A program made the position numbers and the translations under genes. A model generated the notes under the pieces. It did not search any database and was not told the DNA's origin. It was given only the letters and a program-made list of their open reading frames with translations. This document shows, one piece after another, positions 18,228 through 26,410 of a stretch of 64,000 nucleotides of DNA. The stretch is taken from contig DATKVV010000008.1 in NCBI GenBank assembly GCA_035529895.1, forward strand, positions 117,948-181,947, in the 5' to 3' direction. Within the stretch, counting starts at the first letter, position 1. The number at the start of each line of letters is the position of its first letter. The stretch is from JAUWKC01 sp035529895 (GTDB lineage: Bacteria > Planctomycetota > Phycisphaerae > Sedimentisphaerales > Anaerobacaceae).

Positions 18228-19931
18228 ATGAGAACGAGAGTTTTTGTGTCGGCTGTGCTTTTGCTGTTTGTCACTAATGGTTATGCCCTTGCGGACAGGC
18301 CGTTGAGCCGGACGGAGATTATGCAAATCTTTCAGACGCTCACCGGTCAGCCGAGAAGGGCCTGGATTCCGAGTGGAGTCATTCACGCCCGGCACCTCGA
18401 ATACAAGGCGTCGACCGGATACACCACCGATACGGACGTTATTGTCAAGTATGACGGCGACAGGTTCTACTGGGAAATCAACCTGAACTCTCACACCAGA
18501 GAAAGCGAACCGCCTGCCAACGCCGCCGGTCCGTACCTGCAGGACGACTTTAACCCGAACTGGAATAAAAGACGCGTATCTGTCTGGGATGGCAGCCGAT
18601 ACACGATGTACACCGAGCCTGTCAATAACTCAATTGTTACCGAAGGAAAAGGCCGTTTTCCGGTTGCTGTAAGCGGTCCGTTGACGGCCAGCCTCGTTCC
18701 CTGGGGATACGGCGCCTACACGCTTGAAGGCCTTTCCGCCTGCGAATCATCCGCCGTCGAGGTGGACGTTGGAGGGCAGAAACAAATAAATCTTACTGTT
18801 TTCATGGATGCAGCCGACTTCAGGATAAAAATGGTTTTCGCGCTCGACCCCGCAAAGGACTACGCTTTGTTATCCTGGTCGCAGGACAATGGCGGCATGG
18901 CATCCACACTGAGAACCTACCAGGACTATCAGTTGGTTTCGGGTAAATGGATTCCCCGCAGGATTACCGTTGAACTCTATAACACGCGTCCGCAGTCGCC
19001 TGAGCTGCTCTCCTACGAGTCCTGGGACCTTGCCTCTGTCCGAATTGGTTCGGTTGATCCGGCGTCCTTTCGTGTCAATCAGAAGGTCGGTTCACGGGTA
19101 GACTACTACTCGCCGCTGACCGAAAGGCCGCTGTCATACCACGATTCCGGCACAGTTGACACCGATTCGCTCCTTCAGGAGAGGCTCCTGGCTGCCGCCA
19201 ACAATTCAGCGACCCAGAACTGTGCGACCCTGGCTATAAAATATGTGGCCCAACGATTAGGCAAAGATGTCACTGATGCAAACCTTGCTCAATTGGTCAG
19301 TGACCCAAACAAAGGGACAAGCCTTTACGCCCTGCGACAATTCGCCCGAGATTTAGGTTTTCACTGCCTTGCCGCAAAAACAGACATCCAGACACTCAAG
19401 AATTTACAGGGCGGTCAGGCAATTCTGCATCTGCCTGGACCGAAGCACTATGTGGTGCTCGAGCACGTTGACCAGGAGTACGCCTGGTTCATTGACCTCG
19501 ACAGCAACAAGTTTTACTATCGCACCAAGCTGCGCGACCTCGACATCGACTGGGGCGAAGGCACGGCCCTGTTAATCTCCAAACAGCCCCTTGCGTTGAC
19601 CGGCACTTTTGCCGCGCTCAGCGACAGTGACCTACACAAAATAACCGGCGGATTCCCCAATTATTCGTGCACCAAACTCATCCAACACTGCTACACTATA
19701 TATTGCTCGGAAATGATGTGGGGCGTTTGTGACTGCGTGTATCGCGAGTTTTGTAACCTGTGGGGTTGTCAGGAGGACCAATATGGAGCGGCCTGTTACG
19801 GCGAACTGCTTCCTGCGGTCGGAGCTTTTCCCTGTATAGAGGACATATACTGGCCCGGGATGTGTACCACTGGAGCGGCTGAGTACTGGCATTACAGGCA
19901 CGCCTGCGCATCAGATTGCGAACCAGAGTAA
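18228..19931 (+). CDS. Exported C39-like protease with internal double-glycine leader and Cys-rich C-terminus
   Basis: A 567-residue protein with a Sec signal (MRTRVFVSAVLLLFVTNGYALA). Residues 25-300 resemble the LolA/outer-membrane lipoprotein-sorting beta fold. Residues about 320-455 form a C39-like papain-fold domain, with candidate nucleophile Cys332 (TQNCATLAIKYV), His407 (PKHYVVLEHV) and Asp423 (AWFIDLD). The usual C39 Gln six residues before Cys is absent. Then comes LSDSDLHKITGG (464-475), a textbook double-glycine leader with L-12, S-11, D-8, L-7, I-4 and GG. It is followed by a 92-residue segment with 12 cysteines. A protease plus its own GG site in one chain suggests self-cleavage releasing a disulfide-rich peptide (inference). 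It lies between the dockerin gene and a pseudopilin gene. Confidence 0.8.
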   Translation: MRTRVFVSAVLLLFVTNGYALADRPLSRTEIMQIFQTLTGQPRRAWIPSGVIHARHLEYKASTGYTTDTDVIVKYDGDRFYWEINLNSHTRESEPPANAAGPYLQDDFNPNWNKRRVSVWDGSRYTMYTEPVNNSIVTEGKGRFPVAVSGPLTASLVPWGYGAYTLEGLSACESSAVEVDVGGQKQINLTVFMDAADFRIKMVFALDPAKDYALLSWSQDNGGMASTLRTYQDYQLVSGKWIPRRITVELYNTRPQSPELLSYESWDLASVRIGSVDPASFRVNQKVGSRVDYYSPLTERPLSYHDSGTVDTDSLLQERLLAAANNSATQNCATLAIKYVAQRLGKDVTDANLAQLVSDPNKGTSLYALRQFARDLGFHCLAAKTDIQTLKNLQGGQAILHLPGPKHYVVLEHVDQEYAWFIDLDSNKFYYRTKLRDLDIDWGEGTALLISKQPLALTGTFAALSDSDLHKITGGFPNYSCTKLIQHCYTIYCSEMMWGVCDCVYREFCNLWGCQEDQYGAACYGELLPAVGAFPCIEDIYWPGMCTTGAAEYWHYRHACASDCEPE

Positions 19932-20084
19932 AGCTATCGCCCAATCCCCTTGGGCCGAGCAGTTACCGGCTGGGCCACAAGCATCGATTGAATACGGGCA
20001 GCTTTCAGGAATTTGGGTGGTCCCATTTTCTTCAAGACAGCAATCTATTTACTTTAGGACTATTCTTGGTAGAATTAGACGGCG

Positions 20085-20900
20085 ATGAGGCGCACCGCGT
20101 TTACACTTATCGAATTGCTGGTTGTTATGGGGACAATTGCCCTGCTCACCGGTATTCTCTTGCCTGTATTGCGCACAGTCAGGCAGCAAGCCAGGTCAGT
20201 CACCTGCGCTTCCAACCTCAACCAATTGTTCCTGGCCCTGACCACCTACGACCAGGAAAACGAAACATTTCCCTATGGTTTCAAACGTTCGGAATTGGGC
20301 CAGCCCGCACCCATAGGCGGCTTTGCGGGAGATCACTCCTATGACAGGCGCGGCTGGTGGTGGTTTCACTTCCTGGCGCCCAGTCTGGGAAAGAACCATG
20401 ACAAGGGGACCATTTTCTGGTGCCCGGCCAGGTCCGTGGAGGACGGCGGTATGAAGCCAAACATACTCTGTGGAAATTACGGCGTCAACCGCGCAATCTG
20501 CAAAGACACGAAAGGAACGCCGGGCAGCGAAGTCGTTGGAATACCTTTGAGCGCCCATCAAGTCCAATCCCCCCAGGCAACGCTGCTCATAAGCGATAGC
20601 GGCTACAGCCTCATAAGCTGGCGGGCCGCCACGAGTGAAGACCTGCCGCCTATTGACCATCCGAATAGACAGGGTTCGTTTTATCTGCCGGGCCTGGGGG
20701 TCAATAAAGGGAGAACTTTGACCGCCGGCTCCGAGCAAGACGCTGTGGACGGCCGGCACCCCAACAGGAGCGTTAATGCGGTTTTTGCCGACGGCCACCA
20801 GGATACGCCCAGGGCCGATGTTTTCTTAGTGGAAAAGACGGGTGACAATTATGTTAACCGCTGCCCCCTCTGGCTGCCGAAACCCAGCGAAGGCAACTAA
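20085..20900 (+). CDS. Pseudopilin with prepilin signal and H...DG motif
   Basis: A 271-residue protein whose N-terminus RRTAFTLIELLVVMGTIALL is a type IV pilin/type II secretion prepilin signal followed by the hydrophobic spine helix. The residue before the cleavage Phe is Ala rather than the usual Gly. The C-terminal region has DGRHPNRSVNAVFADGHQ, close to the H-x9-DG motif of the large planctomycete/verrucomicrobial pseudopilin families, though with ten intervening residues. Such proteins are minor pseudopilins thought to assemble in the periplasm, and their role is poorly known. The ribosome-binding site is weak. The stop overlaps the convergent anti-sigma gene by 4 bp. Confidence 0.85.
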   Translation: MRRTAFTLIELLVVMGTIALLTGILLPVLRTVRQQARSVTCASNLNQLFLALTTYDQENETFPYGFKRSELGQPAPIGGFAGDHSYDRRGWWWFHFLAPSLGKNHDKGTIFWCPARSVEDGGMKPNILCGNYGVNRAICKDTKGTPGSEVVGIPLSAHQVQSPQATLLISDSGYSLISWRAATSEDLPPIDHPNRQGSFYLPGLGVNKGRTLTAGSEQDAVDGRHPNRSVNAVFADGHQDTPRADVFLVEKTGDNYVNRCPLWLPKPSEGN

Positions 20901-22558
20901 AACCCTTTTTCTTTGATAGCAGCCTCGATTTCAGCCCCAGAGGGATAGCCAACCTTTCTGATACTTACAAGCTCGTACTTCGCTTCTTCAGACCGTCGCT
21001 CCCACCGCTCAATCCTCCTCGGCAGTTTCGTCTGGGAGTCTATATAGCCCCGCCATTTATTATGGACAGTCGAGCCGTCCGGTCTCTTTTCAAGCCATAC
21101 CAAGTCATACACTTCCGTCCCGGCAGTAACAGTCCCGGCGTCCTCGGCAGGCACGGCCTGCCACTCCGCGCCTTGCGGCGCTTCGTCCACATTATTAAAC
21201 GGCAACAGCTCGACCGGCCCTTTCATGGTTTGCTCAACACTTGCGACAATGTCCTTGCTTAACCGTTTAGTTTCCATCAAATCCGTGCTCAAGTCTCTCG
21301 ACTTTGCAGATTCCTTTTGAAGGTCCCACAAAACGCACTGCGTCCCGGCCTTAAAAAGCTTGACGTTCAGCGTGCGGGATATCCATATCTGCTGAGTCGG
21401 GTTTGATTCATCCTGGTAAAAGGTGGCAATGTAGACGTTCTTCATTCGCTCGAGGGCCTTGTAGACCTCAGCGAGGCCCATGGCCTGTGCCGCAGGACCC
21501 CTGAATAGAAACAGAATCCCTGCAACAAAAATGGCTGCAGCCGCAGGTTTCAGAAGCCGGCTCAGGTGCAGTGCCGCAGCCTTTTGTTTGAGCACTTGCG
21601 TGAAATGCGTATGCGCGCCGGCCGCCGCAGCCACACGCCCGGACCTGTCAAACACCCGTACTTTTATCGGGAAATCTGCATACATGCTCTCCGAGCCGCT
21701 CGCAGCGGACTCCACCTCAGCTTCTTCCACCTTGAAACAAGTAACAATTCCGGATTCCCGACGCTCCAAAACGCCGTACACCGTATCGTGCAGACTCTGC
21801 ATTCTGTCCAGGCACGCAGGACAATTAGCCAAATGCGACCTCAGCGACTTGCGCAACCCGGCATCCTTGCCAAAGTCAACGCCGTACGGCACAACGTAAT
21901 CGAATATATCGGTTGCCGAAACGGCATCGCACCGTATCGACGGTCGCTCAGTATCGCTCGGAAGGCTCCCCCCTATGCTCTTGCGCTCTTTGTGCAGCCG
22001 TTGTCTGCACTTCGGACACACACATATATGTCGCAGCGTCTCGGCCGAAACACTTTCAAAATCCATCGCTGCAACCGAGCCTATAACACTTCGGGCCTTC
22101 TGGCAAACAGTGATATCCGCCGATGGCTCTTCAGCAAAAAGCTGACCCAATCGGAACATCTGTCTGTTCGTAAGGTCGAGTTGTCGAATCAGTTCAAGGT
22201 CTCTTGCACACTGCCGGCATTTGTCAAGGTGAACGGTTATGGGCGTGGGTACGTGGATCTGCAGAGCTGGAACCGCAAGACTCGCAAGAAAAGGTTTCAC
22301 CGTGTCACAGCTCACGAAAGCATTTGTGTAAGCAAAGTGAAGCCTCAGATTGTTAGTCATGGTAGAGGCGCCTCTTGCGGCGCGTTTGCCCTCAGCAAGT
22401 ATAGATTTGAGTCGGTCAACCTCCGCCAGGCAAGTATCGCATTGATTTATGTGGGCAAGGATTTTCAACGGAACAGATTCGCCGGACTCGCCATAAAGGT
22501 ACTCGTAGTAGTACACGCGAGCCTGCTCGCATGTTGAATTAGAGTTCACCGATATCAT
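20897..22558 (-). CDS. Transmembrane anti-sigma factor with four zinc-binding modules
   Basis: A 553-residue protein encoded downstream of and overlapping the ECF sigma gene. Four cytoplasmic zinc-finger-like anti-sigma modules follow one another, each C-x(24-31)-H-x3-C-x2-C: C10/H36/C40/C43, C84/H110/C114/C117, C152/H177/C181/C184 and C210/H242/C246/C249. One transmembrane helix (about 338-353, AAAAIFVAGILFLF) leads to an extracytoplasmic C-terminal domain of about 195 residues. That domain resembles the LolA-like beta fold (MKNVYIATFYQDESNPTQQI, LPRRIERWERR). It probably sequesters the sigma factor until a periplasmic signal is sensed. Having four zinc modules rather than one is unusual. 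Confidence 0.85.
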   Translation of the reverse strand: MISVNSNSTCEQARVYYYEYLYGESGESVPLKILAHINQCDTCLAEVDRLKSILAEGKRAARGASTMTNNLRLHFAYTNAFVSCDTVKPFLASLAVPALQIHVPTPITVHLDKCRQCARDLELIRQLDLTNRQMFRLGQLFAEEPSADITVCQKARSVIGSVAAMDFESVSAETLRHICVCPKCRQRLHKERKSIGGSLPSDTERPSIRCDAVSATDIFDYVVPYGVDFGKDAGLRKSLRSHLANCPACLDRMQSLHDTVYGVLERRESGIVTCFKVEEAEVESAASGSESMYADFPIKVRVFDRSGRVAAAAGAHTHFTQVLKQKAAALHLSRLLKPAAAAIFVAGILFLFRGPAAQAMGLAEVYKALERMKNVYIATFYQDESNPTQQIWISRTLNVKLFKAGTQCVLWDLQKESAKSRDLSTDLMETKRLSKDIVASVEQTMKGPVELLPFNNVDEAPQGAEWQAVPAEDAGTVTAGTEVYDLVWLEKRPDGSTVHNKWRGYIDSQTKLPRRIERWERRSEEAKYELVSIRKVGYPSGAEIEAAIKEKGF

Positions 22559-23108
22559 ATTTACCCTCTCGCTTCACAGTAAAAACACAACGGATCTTCT
22601 TGAGTCCCAAAGAAACATACTTACTGGCGGACCGCGGCTTAATCCCTATTTTCTGCGCGATTTCCGTCAGACCGTGGTTTTCCCTGTACCTTAACGTTAC
22701 CGCCAAAGCCTCATTTGTCGGCAGGCGTCTTTCAATCAGCTCAAACATCTTTCTTGCCTCTTCCACCTCCACCAGAACATCCTCCGGCAGGTCCTCGCTG
22801 ACGGGTGAGTTAGGCTTGGCATAAGCCTGTATCTGTGCCCGGTAGCGGTTAATTCCGCGTAAGGCATCTCTAACCCTGTCGGAGACGACCTTGCACAGGA
22901 AGCCTCTGACGTTCTTGATGTGCGGCGGTACGGGCTTGGCAATCAAGTACAGAAAGAAGTCCTGAAACAAGTCCTCGGCTTCGGCCTCATCCTCAACCTG
23001 AAACCGAATCATAGAGCGAATGAAATGGCCGTATTGCGCGAAGACCTGCGTCGCAAGCTCAACGTTTGTCGGCACGCCGCTCTTGTTGTTTGTCACGACT
23101 GAAGACAC
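22539..23108 (-). CDS. ECF RNA polymerase sigma factor
   Basis: A 189-residue sigma70-family factor with only regions 2 and 4. Region 2 is about residues 20-90 (FIRSMIRFQVEDEAEAEDLFQ, DFFLYLI), and region 4 is about 120-180 with the helix-turn-helix TEIAQKIGIKPRSASKYVS. The start is GTG 23108 behind GGAG at 9-base spacing. The 3' end overlaps the anti-sigma gene by 20 bp, a standard sigma/anti-sigma pair. A promoter with good -35 and -10 elements lies 60-95 bp upstream. The target genes are unknown. The convergent dockerin/C39/pseudopilin genes are the nearest candidates. Confidence 0.92.
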   Translation of the reverse strand: MSSVVTNNKSGVPTNVELATQVFAQYGHFIRSMIRFQVEDEAEAEDLFQDFFLYLIAKPVPPHIKNVRGFLCKVVSDRVRDALRGINRYRAQIQAYAKPNSPVSEDLPEDVLVEVEEARKMFELIERRLPTNEALAVTLRYRENHGLTEIAQKIGIKPRSASKYVSLGLKKIRCVFTVKREGKYDIGEL

Positions 23109-23173
23109 TCTGCTTCACTCCGAAACCATGTTCTGAGTTTCTGCCTTGAAACGGCTTCAGTTTACGGAGACCT

Positions 23174-23203
23174 ATTATACGAGACAAGGCACATTATAAT
23201 CAA
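23174..23203 (-). promoter_or_regulatory. Predicted promoter for the sigma/anti-sigma operon
   Basis: On the minus strand, TTGATT (23203-23198) and TATAAT (23179-23174) are separated by 18 bases, placing the transcription start about 60 bp before the sigma gene. It looks like a housekeeping sigma promoter rather than an ECF-type AAC/CGTC promoter. Confidence 0.5.
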
Positions 23204-23797
23204 GAAAAAAACGAAAATATTAAAGACAATTTCTTGGGGCGTCTAATCCGATATGCAAGAACCGACCACGGAAAACAAAAATGCACCAAGGCCGCCAAAC
23301 ATGCTTCTTCCGGGCCTCTGGCAATCACCAACCGGCATATTCGCGCGACCACTGCAACGACAGACCATGCCGACACTTCCATTCCGGTGGACTCCTCCAC
23401 AAATAGACATTTGTCAGGGTCGTAGTGTCCAAGGGGCAATAACAGTGGTCCTGGCATCACGACCGACGGCCGAGAGTCATAATCCACAATGAGCCGTCAC
23501 CTTACCATATTATGTGGCGCAGGAGCCAAGTCCAATGTTGATTACAAATTTCGATTTTTCAGCATTTTTTTTGCGAGCCAAGAACAAATCTTCGTGGAGA
23601 TAGGCCTCCGGCCTCCGCTAACGCCAGCCCTCGCGATAAATCAGGGCATTGTGGCACGACCCCTATGGATATGCCCGCCTCCCTGTTCGTCGCGTAATCA
23701 CATCCTGGAGATGCCGATATTGAGCAAATACAGACATCTTTTGCCGTGCAGTTCCCTGTCCTTGGCCGCCGATTCAGCCCTGCTTGGGGCCAAACGT
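23204..23797. other. Intergenic region without recognisable genes
   Basis: Several short frames exist on both strands (for example 23200-23487 minus and 23253-23492 plus), but none has a ribosome-binding site, recognisable domain or consistent codon usage. The region separates the sigma-factor promoter from the 3' end of the propeller gene. Confidence 0.5.
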
Positions 23798-26269
23798 TTA
23801 GCTGCCCGAGCTTACATCGTAGCACAGCAGCACGTCGTTGTCGCGCAGGTAGAGCTTTCCATCCACAATGACCGGATGCGGCCAGCTGGGGCCGGTTTTG
23901 CTGGCAATTTCAAACGTGCCTTTCACGTTGAAGCGTTCCGGTGTGGCCTCGACCAGTGCCATCAGACCGCTTTCGTAGCGCAAATAAAGGTGTTTGTCCG
24001 CATAAAGCACCGCTGCCGACTTCTTGCCGGGCGGCGTTTCCTTCCACATAATCTTGCCGGTTTTCATCTCCAGGCATACTGGCACCCCCTTGTTCTGGCC
24101 GTCTCCGCCGTACAAGTAGCCGTCCAAAAGGACCACGCCCCCATGATGATTCTCAAACACATCCGGCGTGAGAAAATAAACCTCTTCCGCCTTTACTCCA
24201 TCGCCTGTGGGCGCCAGTTTCAGAAGGGCGCTGCCGGTCTTGTAGCTTGTTGTGCAAAAGACGTAGTCGCCGTCCACAACGGCCATCGGAATGTTCGCGA
24301 CGTCGTTGGCAATCTTGTTGTAGCCCCACAAGAACCTGCCGGTATCGGCGGCAACACCAACCAGGCCCCGCCCCATCATCTGGATGTATTGGCGAATACC
24401 GCCCGCCTCGGCTATAACAACTGAAGAATATCCCGCGCCGTCATTGCCTCGCGGGCCTATATCAGGCACAGTGCATTTCCAGATTGTTTCGCCCGTTTTC
24501 TTGTCCAGCGCCACTATGGCTGCGTCCGGGCCGCCGGGAGTGCACACCAGTTTATTGCCGTCTACAAGGGGAGACTCGCTGTATCCCCACTTCGACATCA
24601 TCTTGCCGCCAAAGTCTTTGGCAAAGTTCTTCCGCCAGCGTTCCTTTCCGGTGGCCGTCTCGAGGCAGACGAGGTCGCCGTGCGTGCCGACAGCGTAAGC
24701 CAGTTCGCCGTCCAGCGTGGGTGTGCATCGCGGCCCGCTCTTACTGTCTTTCCAGGCGGCGCCAACCCTGGATGCCCATAGCTCCTTGCGAGTGGCCTGG
24801 TCCAGAGCAATCACGAATTGATCATCGCCGCGGTCGCCCATCGTAAATATCCTTCCGCCGGCCACAGAAACCGTCGAAAAGCCTTTGCCCAATCCTTCAA
24901 CCTTCCACGCCAGCCGTGGTCCTCCCTCAGGCCAGCTCTTCAATAGCCCCGTCTCTGCCGACTTGCCGTCCCGGTTGGGGCCGCGAAACTGCGGCCACTC
25001 TCCCCCGCCCGTAACCGCCGGCCCCTTACCCCTCACGTCCACGCAAACCAAATCACCGTTCGCGTTGCGCGCGTAGATTCTGCCGTCGGCCAGGACCGGC
25101 ACCGTCCAGCACTTACCCTCAAGAATCTGGGCACTCGAGAGCTCCTTGAACCCCTCGGGCGAAGCCTCGGCAATTACCAGTTTCCCCTTTTCACCAAGGA
25201 TAATAAGCTTGCCATCGGCCATCATCAGTGAACCGGTGCCCATCCCATCCTGTGCCCACTTCACATCGCCGGTATCATAATTCAGGCATGTAAGTTTTCC
25301 TTTGCCCCCCACCTGCCCGTCAAATCCGTATAGATACCCTTTCCACAGCACACTGCTATTGCACTGATTGCGCATATTCTTATTGGTATAAATCTCAGCG
25401 ACACTGCCGCCCTCCGGCTTCAACAGAGCGCAGCCCCTGTTGTATCCTGAAGATATGAATATTGTCTCGCCTGATACTATGGGGTCGGCTGCATTGATGT
25501 TATATCTTGTCTCCCAGGGATACTCCCATATCTTCTCTCCGGTTGCAGCAATCACCGCCCCCAGTGCCTTGTGCCCAAAAATCGCCAGGCACTTCTTGCC
25601 GCTCGCAGTAAAAGGCACAGGGGTGGCATATCCCCCCGGCCCTTTCCCATTCTGCCATATCAAATCGCCATTTGTCTTGTTAAGAGCGACACCCCAGGTC
25701 CCCGCATCATAGACAACCATATCGCCTGTTATAAGCGGTGACCCCGACAGCCCCCACTCGGTACGCTCGATTCCAAAATCCTGCATCAAGTCCTTGTTCC
25801 AAAGAACCTTACCCGTTTTGGCATCCAGACAGAAAACCCTGCCCCACTTGCTGAGCGTATAGACCCGGTTCCCGTCCACAGTCGGGGTTGCTGTCGGACC
25901 GCCTTCATGACTCTTCGGCTCTTTGAGGCTCGGATAAGAATGCTTCCAAAGCAGCCCGCCTGTCTCTGCATTGAAGCAATAGATTATGTCGCTGTCATCG
26001 ATGTTACCCATCGTGTAGACCGACCCGCTGCTCACCGCAATCGAAGAGAATCCGGTGCCGACGGACTTTTTCCATAGCACTTGCGGGCCCTCTTTAGGCC
26101 ACGTCGCAACCCAGCCGGTTTCGCTCGATATGCCGTTATGATTCGGTCCTCGCCAGTTGGGCCAGTCCGCGGCCTCCGCGGTGCCACAGCAGCTTGCCCC
26201 AAGTACCCATACCGTCAGCCCAAGGACTAACGCCGGCGTGTAACATCCGATTCTCATACGCATCTTCAT
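23798..26269 (-). CDS. Exported double beta-propeller (PQQ-like repeat) protein
   Basis: An 823-residue protein with an N-terminal signal (YTPALVLGLTVWVLGASCCG) and two tandem PQQ-like propellers. Each half opens with the same kind of motif, WPNWRGPNHNGIS near residue 36 and WPQFRGPNRDGKS in the middle. Blades show the W-box-like DxxTGKxxW pattern (DAKTGKVLWNKDL, DKKTGETIWKCTV). There is no evidence that the quinone cofactor is actually bound, because the alcohol-dehydrogenase active-site residues are not seen. The first half is strikingly similar to the neighbouring protein at 26411-27664, pointing to a duplication. It is probably secreted or periplasmic. The function is unknown. Confidence 0.88.
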   Translation of the reverse strand: MKMRMRIGCYTPALVLGLTVWVLGASCCGTAEAADWPNWRGPNHNGISSETGWVATWPKEGPQVLWKKSVGTGFSSIAVSSGSVYTMGNIDDSDIIYCFNAETGGLLWKHSYPSLKEPKSHEGGPTATPTVDGNRVYTLSKWGRVFCLDAKTGKVLWNKDLMQDFGIERTEWGLSGSPLITGDMVVYDAGTWGVALNKTNGDLIWQNGKGPGGYATPVPFTASGKKCLAIFGHKALGAVIAATGEKIWEYPWETRYNINAADPIVSGETIFISSGYNRGCALLKPEGGSVAEIYTNKNMRNQCNSSVLWKGYLYGFDGQVGGKGKLTCLNYDTGDVKWAQDGMGTGSLMMADGKLIILGEKGKLVIAEASPEGFKELSSAQILEGKCWTVPVLADGRIYARNANGDLVCVDVRGKGPAVTGGGEWPQFRGPNRDGKSAETGLLKSWPEGGPRLAWKVEGLGKGFSTVSVAGGRIFTMGDRGDDQFVIALDQATRKELWASRVGAAWKDSKSGPRCTPTLDGELAYAVGTHGDLVCLETATGKERWRKNFAKDFGGKMMSKWGYSESPLVDGNKLVCTPGGPDAAIVALDKKTGETIWKCTVPDIGPRGNDGAGYSSVVIAEAGGIRQYIQMMGRGLVGVAADTGRFLWGYNKIANDVANIPMAVVDGDYVFCTTSYKTGSALLKLAPTGDGVKAEEVYFLTPDVFENHHGGVVLLDGYLYGGDGQNKGVPVCLEMKTGKIMWKETPPGKKSAAVLYADKHLYLRYESGLMALVEATPERFNVKGTFEIASKTGPSWPHPVIVDGKLYLRDNDVLLCYDVSSGS

Positions 26270-26410
26270 AGCACTTCTCCAAAAAAACGGTATTCTTATG
26301 AACGGTTCGTGGAAACTCCGTCTCGTCTTGCCTAAACTCCTATCGTATTGTCCACTCTCAATTTACGAACAGGCTTCGAGTATGCAACTGTATAACCGCC
26401 CCCATTAATC

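Noticed and set aside
23489..24424. 311-codon plus-strand frame
   Set aside because: Mostly antisense to the double-propeller gene, with no start signal or domain.
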